From NCBI GenBank assembly GCA_023101725.1, contig JALJCO010013441.1, positions 186,001 to 250,000 of the forward strand: a stretch of 64,000 nucleotides of DNA. The letters run 5' to 3'. This DNA is from Atherinomorus stipes. Its lineage: Eukaryota > Chordata > Actinopteri > Atheriniformes > Atherinidae. Below, one piece after another: positions 34,095 through 45,206 of the stretch; the first letter of the stretch is position 1; each line of letters begins with the position of its first letter. A program made the position numbers and the translations under genes. The notes beneath the pieces are model-generated. The model made no database searches. It had not been told where the DNA came from and was given only the letters and a program-made list of their open reading frames with translations.

Positions 34095-37000
34095 TGGGAA
34101 GCAACCCCTTTTTAATTCTTGGTGTCATGGAGCCAAAAAGGTATTGGAACCATTCCTCAAAGATTTTGCTCCATGTTGACAAAATAGTGTCACAGAATTG
34201 CTGCAGATTCATGATTATCCTCTGTTCCCCTCATCCTGATGAGAATCTTCTGTTGCACCTCATCATGGGAATCTTCTGTTCCACATCATTGTGATGAGAT
34301 TCTGTCGTTCCACAACATCGTGATGAGAATCTCCCATTTCACTTCATTATGATGAGAACCTCCCGTTCCACCACATCCATGATGAGAATCTCATCACGAT
34401 GAGAATCTCTCGTTCCACCTTAACGTGATGAGTTGAGAACTTTTGTTCCACAACATTGTGATAAGAATCTCCCTGTTCCACCTCATCATGATGAGAATTT
34501 CCCGTTCCACCACATCCATGATGAGAATCTCATCACGATGAGAATCTCTCGTTTCCACCTCATAATGATGAAAATCTCCCGTTTCACCTCATCATGATGA
34601 GAATCTCCCGTTTCCACCTCATAATGATGAAAATCTCCCGTTTCACCACATCATGATGAGAATCTCCCGTTCCACCTCATCACGTATGAGAATCTCCCGT
34701 TCCACCTCATTGTGATGAGAATCTCCTGTTCCACCTCATCGTGATGAGAATCTCCCGTTCCACCACATCCATGATGAGAATCTCATCGCGATGAGAATCT
34801 CTCGTTCCACCTTAACGTGATAAGTTGAGAACTTTTGTTCCACAACATTGTGATAAGAATCTCCCGTTCCACCTCATCATGATGAGAATCTCCTCATCAC
34901 AATGAGAATCTCTTGTCCCACCTCATCGTAATGAGATGAGAATTTGTTGTTCCACAACGTGATGAGATGAGAATCTCCCGTTCCACCTCATCGTGATGAG
35001 AATCTCCCGTTCCACCTCATCGTGATGAGAATCTCCTGTTCCACCTCATCGTGATGAGAATCTCCAGTTCCACCACATCGTGATGAGAATCTCCCGTTCC
35101 ACTACATCGTGATGAGAATCTCCCGTTCCACCACATGCACGATGAGAATCTCCCCCAATGAGAATCTCTCGTCCCACCTCATCGTAATGAGATGAGAATT
35201 TGTTTTTCCACAACGTGATGAGATGAGAATCTCCCGTTCCACCTCATCGTGATAAGAATCTCCCGTTCCACCTCATCGTGATGAGAATCTCCTGTTCCAC
35301 CACATCGTGATGAGAATCTCCCGTTCCACCACATCGTGATGAGAATCTCCAGTTCCACCACATCGTGATGAGAATCTCCCGTTCCACTCATCGTGATGAG
35401 AATCTCCCGTTCCACCACATGCACGATGAGAATCTCCTCATCACAATGAGAATCTCTCGTCCCACCTCATCGTAATGAGATGAGAATTTGTTTTTCCACA
35501 ACGTGATGAGATGAGAATCTCCCGTTCCACCTCATCGTGATAAGAATCTCCCGTTCCACCTCATCGTGATGAGAATCTCCTGTTCCACCTCATCGTGATG
35601 AGAATCTCCAGTTCCACCACATCGTGATGAGAATCTCTCCCGTTCCACTACATCGTGATGAGAATCTCCCGTTCCACCACATGCACGATGAGAATCTCCT
35701 CATCACAATGAGAATCTCTCGTCCCACCTCATCGTAATGAGATGAGAATTTGTTTTTCCACAACGTGATGAGATGAGAATCTCCCGTTCCACCTCATCGT
35801 GATGAGAATCTCCCCGTTCCACCTCATCGTGATGAGAATCTCCTGTTCCACCACATCGTGATGAGAATCTCCCGTTCCACCACATTGTGATGAGAATCTC
35901 CCGTTCCACTACATCGTGATGAGAATCTCCCGTTCCACCACATGCACGATGAGAAACTCCTCATCACAATGAGAATCTCTTGTCCCACCTCATCGTAATG
36001 AGATGAGAATTTGTTTTTCCACAATCGTGATGAGATGAGAATCTCCCGTTCCACCTCATCGTGATGAGAATCTCCCGTTCCACCTCATCGTGATGAGAAT
36101 CTCCCGTTCCACCATCATCGTGATGAGAATCTCGCCCAATGCACGATGAGATCTCCTCTACAATGAGAATCTTCGCCCACCTATCGTAATGAGATGAGAA
36201 TTTGTTGTTCACAACGTGATGAGATGAGAATCTCCCGTTCCACCTCATTGTGATGAGAATCTCTCGTTCCACCTCATTGTGATGAGAATCTCCCGTTCCA
36301 CCACATCGTGATGAGAATCTCCCGTTCCACCACATCGTGATGAGAATCTCCCGTTCCACCACATCGTGATGAGAATCTCCCGTCCCTCATCGTGATGAGA
36401 ATCTCCCGTTCCACCACATGCATGGTCCATAAATGGAATCCGCCCCAGTAATGAGTGAGAATTGTTTTCCACAACGGATGAGATGAGAATCTCCCGTTCC
36501 ACCTCATCGTGATAAGAATCTCCCCGTTCCACCTCATCGTGATGAGAATCTCCTGTTCCACCTCATCGTGATGAGAATCTCCCGTTCCACCACATCGTGA
36601 TGAGAATCTCCCGTTCCACTACATCGTGATGAGAATCTCCCGTTCCACCACATGCACGATGAGAATCTCCTCATCACAATGAGAATCTCTCGTCCCACCT
36701 CATCGTAATGAGATGAGAATTTGTTTTTCCACAACGTGATGAGATGAGAATCTCCCGTTCCACCTCATCGTGATAAGAATCTCCCGTTCCACCTCATCGT
36801 GATGAGAATCTCCTGTTCCACCACATCGTGATGAGAATCTCCCGTTCCACCACATTGTGATGAGAATCTCCCGTTCCACTACATCGTGATGAGAATCTCC
36901 CGTTCCACCACATGCACGATGAGAAACTCCTCATCACAATGAGAATCTCTTGTCCCACCTCATCGTAATGAGATGAGAATTTGTTTTTCCACAACGTGAT

Positions 37001-37975
37001 GAGATGAGAATCTCCCGTTCCACCTCATCGTGATGAGAATCTCCCGTTCCACCTCATCGTGATGAGAATCTCCCGTTCCACCACATCTTGATGAGAATCT
37101 CCCGTTCCACCACATGCACGATGAGAATCTCCTCATCACAATGAGAATCTCTCGTCCCACCTCATCGTAATGAGATGAGAATTTGTTGTTCCACAACGTG
37201 ATGAGATGAGAATCTCCCGTTCCACCTCATTGTGATGAGAATCTCTCGTTCCACCTCATTGTGATGAGAATCTCCCGTTCCACCTCATTGTGATGAGAAT
37301 CTCTCGTTCCACCACATCGTGATGAGAATCTCCTCATCACAATGAGAATCTTTCTTCCCACCTCACTGTGATGAGATGAGAATTTGTTGTTCCACCTCAT
37401 CCCAAAGCTGCTCTGTTGGACTGAGATCTGGTGACTGTGGAGTTCAGTGAACTCATCGTCACGGTGGAGATTATGTGAACTTTCTGACATGGTGTGTTAT
37501 CCTGCTGGAAGCAGCATCAGAAGATGATCCACTGTGGTATAAAGGGATGGAGATGGTCAGCAACAATACTCAGTAGGATGTGGTGGTTAAACCCCCGGGG
37601 TGGTGATAAGGGGGCGAAGGGGGGCAAAACAACCCCCCCCCCATTCCCACCAGCAGCAGCCTGGACCGTTGATCCAAGGCAGGATGGATCCATGCTTTCA
37701 TGATGTTTCCAGCAGATTCTGAGTCTAGCATCTGAATGTGGAGCTGAAATAGAGACTCATCAGACCAGCAACGTTTCTCCATCTTCTATTGTCCAGTTCT
37801 GGTGAGTCTGTGTGAATTGTAGCCTCAGTGGGACCCGGTCTGGTCTTCTGCTGCAATCTGGTCCAGACACCTGCAGCTACTGAAGATTTTCTCTTCTTCA
37901 GAACATTCTCTGGAAACTAGAGATTATTGTGGTAGAAATCCCAGGAAATCCCGTTTCTTCCTCATTCTGATGCTC
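34095..37975 (-). mobile_element. Tc1-like transposon copy C3 with large 29-bp array
   Basis: The left flank 34140-34213 (CATTCCTCAAAGATTTTGCT, GCTGCAGATTCATGA) is the transposase 3' side. The right flank 37399-37975 (ATCCCAAAGCTGCTCTGTTG, ATGGATCCATGCTTTCATGA, AACGTTTCTCCATCTTCTAT) is the upstream transposase region, the reverse complement of 1-290. Between them lie about 3.2 kb of 29-bp repeats. A garbled stretch sits at 37590-37650 where the consensus should read through. No intact transposase. Confidence 0.82.
34213..37398. repeat. 29-bp minisatellite, array 2, with ~260-bp higher-order period
   Basis: About 110 units related to array 1 (core GAGAATCTCCCGTTCCACC), mostly with CATCGTGAT instead of CATCATGAT. 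A marker block AGAATTTGTTTTTCCACAAC recurs near 34943, 35197, 35485, 35747, 36008, 36199, 36460, 36718, 36978, 37180 and 37381. Spacings are about 256, 288, 262, 261, 191, 261, 258, 260, 202 and 201, close to multiples of 29 for most. 36110-36200 and 36410-36480 are indel-rich. Confidence 0.95.
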
Positions 37976-40900
37976 TAATGATAATAAAAGTGCACATAAG
38001 AAACATCTGAGCTTATTTATGTATTTTTTTTCCGCATTTTGATTTTTTGCATTTGATCAATACAATTAACAAAAAAAATCTACTTTCGTGCAGTTCTTCT
38101 CATTCTCTTTAATCGCCTCCTAACTGAATTTCCGAATGATCGGCATGTGAGATGTGAAGATTGAAGTGGGGGCAGTTTGTGCTTAAAACCGTCACAGACC
38201 AGACTGCAGCGGTCAGCAGTCACTTCTTTCTGTTTACCAACAGGAGCCCAGACAGAGCGATCGACATCGATGGCTAAGCAACATCACACGTCATTGATTA
38301 GCACACGCCGTTTGTATTCCATACATGATCCAAAAATCCGGCCACAGGCACACAACCGCACAATCACACACTAAAATAAGATATTAAACCCAGCGAGAGC
38401 CTCCGGGGTTCCCCCACACTGCAGCACACACACATGTGGGAGCGGTGAAACGAAGGTAAACACACACAAACCACCTGACAGCTCGACTCTGCGCTCTGAG
38501 ACGTGAAGGGGGGGCCCAACTGTAATCTGTAACAGCGATCTAATTAACTCTGGTTTTCCCAGCTGTCCGGAGTGTTTCAGAGGAACACCAACCAGTTAAA
38601 CGTGGCCGGAGGCGAAGAAAGTGCTTTCCAGAACAGCTGAGAGCGAGTCAGAGCGGTTCGGGGAGACGACCGGAGCCTTCCAGACAAGCAAAGATAAACG
38701 AGTGCAGCTGAGGTTTGTGGAGGCGATGCAGTTTTAGCTTTCTGGACAAGTTGTTTGCTGACACGGCTTTACGTCCAGTTTCTGAGAGCAGATGAACACA
38801 AATAGACGCCTTCATCTCAATTTAGCTGCTGTAGCTGCTGGAGGATTAATGTTGGTTTCTTTTCTGGTTACGTGGTGAGAATAAAGCAGGGTTGGTGCCA
38901 ACGGTGCAGTCAGTGTGTTACTACTGGCCTTTTCTCCAGCCGTTATCACACATGCAACATTCAACCTGAAACTTAAAAAGCTTTTTTTTTTTTTCAGATG
39001 GGTGGCATGTTGGGACCAAAGACTGTAAAAAAATGGACGTAGTATCCGGTTTCGTTTGAGGAGCTAAAAGTGCCAGTTGGGCGTCTCCCACCGTCGCCAT
39101 CTTGCTGTGTCATGTGTGTCATCACTCTCAGAAAATACAAAAATGGGCAAAGACAGGGCAGCTCCGAGCTAAGCTAATGCTAACCGAGCTAATCCGAAGT
39201 GAACAGAAATGAACAAAGATAGGCGGTCTAAAGGAAAGATACACTCAGACTTGCTGTTAACCAGCTAAAAACTGCCGTTGTGCAACTCTGCTGCAGGTTG
39301 AGGCCTTAATGGAAGCTGGCAGAGAGCTAACTAGCAGAGAGCTAACACAAGAAAAAAAAAGAAAATAGAAAAAAAGAAAAAAAAAAAAAAAAAAAAGGGA
39401 AAAGGCAAAGAAGAAAAAAAAGTCCAGACTCATGTCTGGACGTGTTGTAGCTTCACCATGATGGCATGGGTGGGTGTGCGGTCCATAAACTCATGCTTTC
39501 TGCATGTGTGACCTCTTAACCACACTATTTCAGAGGCAACCACAGCGGCGCAAGACGTTCATGGGAACAAGTAAAGAACAAATACAAAAATATAATCAGC
39601 AACACCGACTGTGCATGAAACTACCTGGAATGACGTTTTACTGAGCGGGACCTTGAGCATAATTCAGCTACAAAAACTAAGCTATTCAGCTACATCAGTA
39701 CAGCACTAATATTTGTTTTCACTCGAGGTGAGTCGTTGGTCTCTATCAAAATTAATTTAATTAGTCTAATAACATCAATGAAACCTCAGTGCGATGCAGA
39801 GCGTCTGTGGTGCAGTCAGTGCGGCTGTGATGCGTTACATTTGTGATGGCCGGCGCTGACAGGTGTAACGGAGTCCAGCAGAGGAAAACCTCCATCTTTC
39901 ATATAAAATGTCATCTGACAGATCAAAAGGGTTGCACCATCTCTGAATATTCTCTCTCTTTTTAAGAACTCCTCTCACGATCTGCGCACCAGCATTTACA
40001 TGATCTTCTAAAAGTGGGCAGGCCATTTTCCAAGAGCGCTAATTGGTCAGGGGTTGGTGCTTTTATACCCGGTGATCTCTGATCCAGAACTTAACCTGGT
40101 CCAGACCAGGTTAGGCGTTCAGCACAAGTTACGGGGGAGATAAAACCCGATCAGAAGTGAACCAGCATCGTAGGACGAAAAACCCAGAGTTAACCCTGAA
40201 GTTACCTCGGTAGGAGAAAGTCCGGCTTCGCCGTACAGGCCCCAGGACTGACGCAGGATCAGTTTGGGGGAAAAACTGCTTCCTCTCCCTGATCCAGCAG
40301 CTTCTACATCAGGGGTCTGCAACCTGTGGGTCCAGAGCCTTTCCAAAGAGTTTCAGTTGGATTGATCTGACTGGGCCGTTCTAGCAGCTTTATTTTCTTC
40401 TTCTTAAAAGACACACAACGGAACTTTTAGCAGTTTTTTTGGGGGGGCCCTCTATGGGCGACTAAACTAGCAACCATCTTATATCATACCTGCACCGTGA
40501 TTCACTCCAGAAAGAAAAAGAGATTTTTATTTTTTCTCTTTTTCTTCCTTTCTTTCTCTTCTTCTTTATGTTTTCCTTCCTGAACTGAAATGAAATGTGG
40601 TGCAAACAAAAGAAATGAATTAAATTTGGTTGCAAACGCGATCGGGGGTGGTGTTTGGGTTACGTGTGGGTGCTGGGGGGCGGGGGGGGGGGCGCCTACA
40701 GGGGGGGGCGGGGGGGCGGGGGGGGGGTGTGGGGGGGGGATGTATCGAGGTGGTGGTGTGCCGGGGGGCCGGGAGGGGGTGGGGGAGGGAGGAAAGAAGG
40801 AGGAAGAAAGGAGGGGGGGGGACAAAAGAAAGGAAAAAGATAGAGATGACGTATTACTTTAAACCAGTTGAGTGTTTCCTTTATCCCGTCTCATACTGTG

Positions 40901-41439
40901 AGCGGAGCACTACTGTGCTGACAAAAATAATATATATGTTATCGGGGCAAGTTGTCATGATATCAAACTTATCGGAATGATGTAATAATTTCCTGTTATT
41001 AGCCTTATTGTAATCGTGCACCCCTATTTTTTTTCCTATTACAAGAAATCTGGCAGATTGTTGCACTTGAATGTGCAATAATTGAATGTGCCGTTGTTTA
41101 CTCGTTCCTCCTCCATCGTGCTCTACCAGGTGATACATTGGGATGTTTTAAGTGTGAGACTTCCATAAAGAATTTATTGCATTTTAAAGTTCAGACCAAA
41201 TGCTCTGCAGACCCTCCGTACGCTCTCCTCTGTTCATGTGCAAAAGCAGCTTTTTTCTCTCAAACCAGCTCATCTCAGCAGCTGTTAATAAAACCAGTTA
41301 TGAAGCTACAAACAAGCCTTTAATACAATTTCTGTCATAAAAGATGAAGTAAGTTTTCTTTTTCAGGCTGTAAACTTCACCACCGTCTGAGCCACGGAAA
41401 CATGAATATGTATGAGTGCCGTCATTCCCGCAGACATAC
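37976..41439. other. Intron 3 sequence, repeats and low-complexity tracts
   Basis: No gene seen. 39030-39345 is a degenerate DNA-element-like repeat. 39347-39422 is an A-rich purine tract. 40655-40825 is an extreme G-run tract that makes open frames of Gly/Arg on plus and Pro on minus. The last 100 bp approach the exon 3 donor. Confidence 0.5.
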
Positions 41440-41570
41440 CTCCCTGTCCTTGAGCTTCATGGCCAGGACCAGCTGGTTCCTGTGATTGGCCAGAGCTTCC
41501 CGGTAATTGCTTTTGGAGAAGAAGGCCGAGCCGAGGTTCCCATGAGCACGGCATTCTCCCGCCGGGTCAC
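41440..41570 (-). CDS. ttc28: ttc28 window exon 3 (131 bp)
   Basis: The acceptor CCCGCAG precedes GTGACCCGG. With the carried-over G the frame reads GDPAGECRAHGNLGSAFFSK, one full TPR with the GNLG turn characteristic of this array. It ends at MKLKDRE on a complete codon, followed by donor GTATGT. The frame with the longest open stretch at this locus is a different one (VTRRENAV...), which is not the real protein frame; the phase carried from exon 2 settles this. The next exon is 18.6 kb away. Confidence 0.93.
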
Positions 41571-41644
41571 CTGCGGGCGATACGTGCAGTGTGTTACGGC
41601 TGCAGCTTCACACATCACACACCACCACCTCCTGCTTTCCGTAC

Positions 41645-41917
41645 CCAAGGTCTTGGTGACCTCCAGGTCCTGCTGCATGTAGGCCATGCTCTTCTCCACG
41701 TTGCCCAGAGACCAGTACGCGGAGCTCAGCGCGGAGAAGACCGAGCCGCGCAGCTTCAAGGAGCACGTGCCGATCTTCAGCCCCGCCTCCAGAACCACGA
41801 CCGAAGCGCCGTGGAAACCGTGGGTCAGCAGCTCCTGGCCGATGACGGACACCACCACGAACGGACTCTTGTCCAGCTTCATCCTCTGCAGCTGCTGGTA
41901 GGTGGACTCCAGAGAGT
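41645..41917 (-). CDS. ttc28: ttc28 window exon 2 (273 bp)
   Basis: The acceptor is CGTTGCAG, just right of 41917. The exon opens by completing Asp, then SLESTYQQLQRMKLDKSP, a linker typical of TTC28. It continues with VVVLEAGLKIGTCSLKLRG and a first 40-residue-type TPR containing SALSSAYWSLGNVEKSM. The donor at 41644 reads GTACGG, a weak match to the usual GTAAGT. The exon ends one base into a Gly codon. It is separated from window exon 3 by only 74 bp, so the two must be defined across a minimal intron. A poly-T tract and a MITE fragment begin about 110 bp upstream of the acceptor. Confidence 0.94.
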
Positions 41918-42027
41918 CTGCAACGGAGAGACACAAACACGGACGTGGACGTGATGTTGGCTTTGCTCTGGAGAAACTTTCAGAAGGTATTACAGGCCGA
42001 GACCGGCAGCTGCCGAGCAGAGCGGAG

Positions 42028-42250
42028 GATTTTTTTTTTTTTTTTTTTGCTTGTAATAAGCAAATTTTTCCATTAAACAAGTGAAATATTTGATAAGATT
42101 TCTTGAAATAAGATACATTTGTCCTAAAACAAGTTCCGTTATCTCACTGAAATGTTTCTCTTTAGGTGATTTTGTCTTATTTTGAGTGTGATGAGATATT
42201 TAAATGAGAAAAATATACTTGGTAAGATTTTGAGTTTTTGCAGAGCATTA
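42028..42250. mobile_element. MITE fragment (GCAAAAACTCA type), first copy
   Basis: It runs from a poly-T tract through TTGCTTGTAATAAGCAA and AAACAAGTGAAATATTTGAT to the terminus AAGATTTTGAGTTTTTGCAG. The inverted relative is at 42664-42790. I recognise this as a very common teleost MITE, class uncertain. Confidence 0.6.
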
Positions 42251-42299
42251 TAGTCATGGGTTATGAGTCGGCCTGTGACAAGTGGGGGCTTGTCCAGGA

Positions 42300-42598
42300 T
42301 CAGAAATGCATGTTTCGAAAAATTCCAGTCTGGCTTTCGATCCCGACAGTACTGATTATTTGTCCATTTATTTTTAACTTATTTTATGCGTTTCCTACAG
42401 GCTCTTAATACCCTGCAGCGCTATGGCACTTCCCAGTTACTTCTTATTCCTTTCCTATCCTGTTTTATTGATTTTTCTGTTTTATGTATTGATGTACTTT
42501 TATGGCTTAATTGTGAAGCACTTTGAGTACCATTCTGGTTATTGTAAAGGGCTATACAAATAAAAGTTGATTGATTGATTGATTGATGTTTACTGACT
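42300..42598 (+). mobile_element. LINE-like 3' tail with (GATT)n end
   Basis: AATTGTGAAGCACTTTGAGT and GGGCTATACAAATAAAAG are followed by GATTGATTGATTGATG, typical of the 3' end of fish LINEs of the L2/CR1 kind. No coding part is present. Confidence 0.55.
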
Positions 42599-42663
42599 CT
42601 ACAGTTGTGATTGTAGCCTGGATGGTTTACATCAATCACATCTCAAGAATTTCAGCAATTCCA

Positions 42664-42790
42664 TGCACTGCAAAAACTCAGATCTTACCAAGTATATTTT
42701 TCTCATTTCTAGTCAAAATATCTTATTGTTTTCTTTTTTTTGCTTATTACAAGCAAAACATTTTTTTTTTTTGCCATTCCTAAAATAAGT
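42664..42790. mobile_element. MITE fragment (GCAAAAACTCA type), second copy
   Basis: It starts CACTGCAAAAACTCAGATC and continues TTACCAAGTATATTTTTC, the inverted counterpart of 42150-42250. Confidence 0.6.
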
Positions 42791-42799
42791 GTAAAAAAA

Positions 42800-42905
42800 T
42801 CAGTCATTTTCTGTACCGCTTTACCAGTTCAGGGTCGCGGGGGTTGCTGAAGTCTATCCCAGCCATTATCAGGCGAGGGGCGCCAGTCTGTCCCAATACA
42901 CCCAC
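42800..42905. repeat. Interspersed repeat (CTGTACCGCTTTACC type)
   Basis: CAGGGTCGCGGGGGTTGCTG and GTCTATCCCAGCCATTATCA resemble a common fish interspersed repeat. Short, with no ends visible. Confidence 0.4.
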
Positions 42906-44968
42906 TAGCCCTACTTTTTTAGCCCCACCCCAACATTTTGCGCATTCCCGCGAAGGTAGTGCTGTCCCAATTCCTCTTTGCGTGTAGTGATAGTGGACAT
43001 AATGAGGGGTAAGGGGTATGAATCCAGCCATTCAGAGCGAGGGACGTGAAATGCTGACTTGCTGAGGAAGGGCCAGATAAAAGGGAACAGCAGCGACCTC
43101 TGGAGAGCGACAGGACTCGGAGAAGAAAACCCATAAATGTACATACAGATTACACGTTTGTTCGTAACATTAGCCAGACTAGCCCCCAACAGGAAACATT
43201 AAACTTACGAAGGCTTTTCGGCAGTTTACAAGAGACAACAGTCGTCAATGGCAACGTCTTCTCCGTGTGGTGGTTTTGTTTATTAATCAACAGAAACACG
43301 ATGAATGATGAAAATAAGAAAAACAACTGTGACTGTTAACTCTGTGTTGTTGCTGGGTGTGTTATGGTGAGACGTATGTGCAAACTAGGGCTGGGACAAT
43401 CCCCAATTAATTTGTACAGTACATTGGCAATTGGAAGGTTGCCAAGCAATTTGCTGTTTATCAAGGCAATTTTGAAAAAAAAAAAAAAAACGGCGCTCTA
43501 CTGTGCATTTAGAGATGTTAGAGATTAGCTGAGCTAATCCAGACGTTCTCATAACAAACATAAGTTTTGCCCAAGTTACGACTTCATTCAGTGCAAAAAA
43601 CAACTTCGTTTCGTGGCCGGTTTTGATTGCTCATTTATCTTTGCATTGTGCGTTTGTGTGTGTGATGTTTCATCTATGTAAACATATTTAATAAGAAACA
43701 GTCTGAGGCGCGTACCTCCACCAGGGGTAAATCCTCCAATGGTGAAAAATCCTTTAGAAAATTCTTGAATCTTGATGGACTCGTTTATTTCAATATCTAA
43801 ACACGGGAGGAGAAGATTTAATTTTGCGTCATTGCCGTGAGGCCTGTGAGACGTTGGCTCCGTTGCAAGTTTAGCGCTTCTAGTGGCCAAAAGTTACACG
43901 ATATAACTTTAAACTGTGTGCATCAAAATATATTTAAAAGCTAAAAGTGTTGAATTTAAGCCATTCATTGTTTATCGGTGATGTTTGCACAAAAGCTTCT
44001 GAAAGATCGGACAGAGCTTGTAAAATCATGTAGCTTTATTGCACACGTGTTTGCCAGCATCTCTTCTTCTATGTGAAATTCTGCAACATGAAGCATCTTT
44101 TGAGTCAAATCCACTTCAGCTGAAACACCACGGCTGGATTAATCTGCATCTGCAGTTTTACTGTAAATACAAAAAATACCTACTTAAACCCCCTCCCTCA
44201 GCTGATGGTCCTCTAAAAAGAGACATCAGCAAACCCGGGAGAAACCCTCCTCTTCCATGTTGTTGACACTGCAGCTCCCTGCTGTCCCACATGTTGCCCC
44301 CCCCCACCTGCTTGCTCAAGCGTTGCAGCACCATGAACACTCGCAGGCTTGTTTGCTTTGAAGATTATAGGAGATCAAGTTTTGAGGATGGCTGCCCCTG
44401 GGTGGCAGAACACCCCCCCGCTGTGCATCAGATCTGCAGCAGAGCTCTGCTGGATGGCGGCTGTACGCTGCGGCCGCTCATGCGCGCTCTGAGCCGGTCC
44501 CGTCTGCAGATGCTTAAAAGGAAAGTTAAAGCAGCGCTCCTCTTACCCATTAATACTAGCCTTGAGCTCAATACACCTCCTAGAACCTCAAAGGAAATCA
44601 TTGTCAGGACTCAACAAGGTTTGCTCCTCACATGTGAAAGCAGCGGCAACAATCCGTGTGCGTAAACACTTGCTTTGGTTTGCCAAATTCAGGGCAATTC
44701 CCAGGAAGCCGTGCTCTCATTCTGCAGCGCTGAAGGCTACAAACATCATCCTGCAACGTTCCAGGCCTGCAAGCCGCTTCGGATCGCCTGCGCTCTTCCT
44801 TCAAAGTGCCTGAGAGGCGGTCGGTGGGTCGATCAGGGACACGCCTGAACCCACCTTGTAAATATTTCATCATGAAGAAGCTAATCATGCTAACAACATG
44901 AAGTAGATGCTCATCTGCGAGATGTTGCATCACGCCTCTACTAAATTAACTTTATTGTCCCCGTAAGT
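42906..44968. other. Intron 1 sequence, no gene seen
   Basis: It contains a poly-A run (43474-43490) and generic intron DNA. A 124-codon open frame at 44291-44665 has no recognisable domain or splice support. Confidence 0.5.
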
Positions 44969-45150
44969 CAGGGTTACTCATGACGGTCCAATGAGAGCCG
45001 CAATCCTGCAGGTTTTCAAAGCAACCTGGTCCAACACACCCGACTCAAATCAGATGGATCCAGCAGCCGATGAAGTCCTGCTCAATGACTCGTTAATTTA
45101 AGTCAGGGGTGTTGGAGCAGCATTGCAGCACCTGTAGGACTGACTGGAAG
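44969..45150. mobile_element. hAT-type MITE, degenerate copy
   Basis: It starts CAGGGTTACTCATGACGG and carries AATCCTGCAGGTTTTCAAAG, CCAACACACCCGACTC and GTCAGGGGTGTTGGAGCAG. Internal inverted arms match the MITE at 5727-5916; the right tip is lost. Confidence 0.55.
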
Positions 45151-45206
45151 TAAGGAAGCCTGCCATCAGTAGTGCTGCAATTCCAGTACAATATTAATCA
45201 GTTAAA

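Noticed and set aside
40590..40980. Gly/Arg-rich protein over G-runs
   Set aside because: Homopolymer tract of doubtful sequence quality; both strands give low-complexity frames.
44291..44665. 124-codon plus-strand frame
   Set aside because: No domain, no conservation evidence, and it sits within an intron of the opposite-strand gene.
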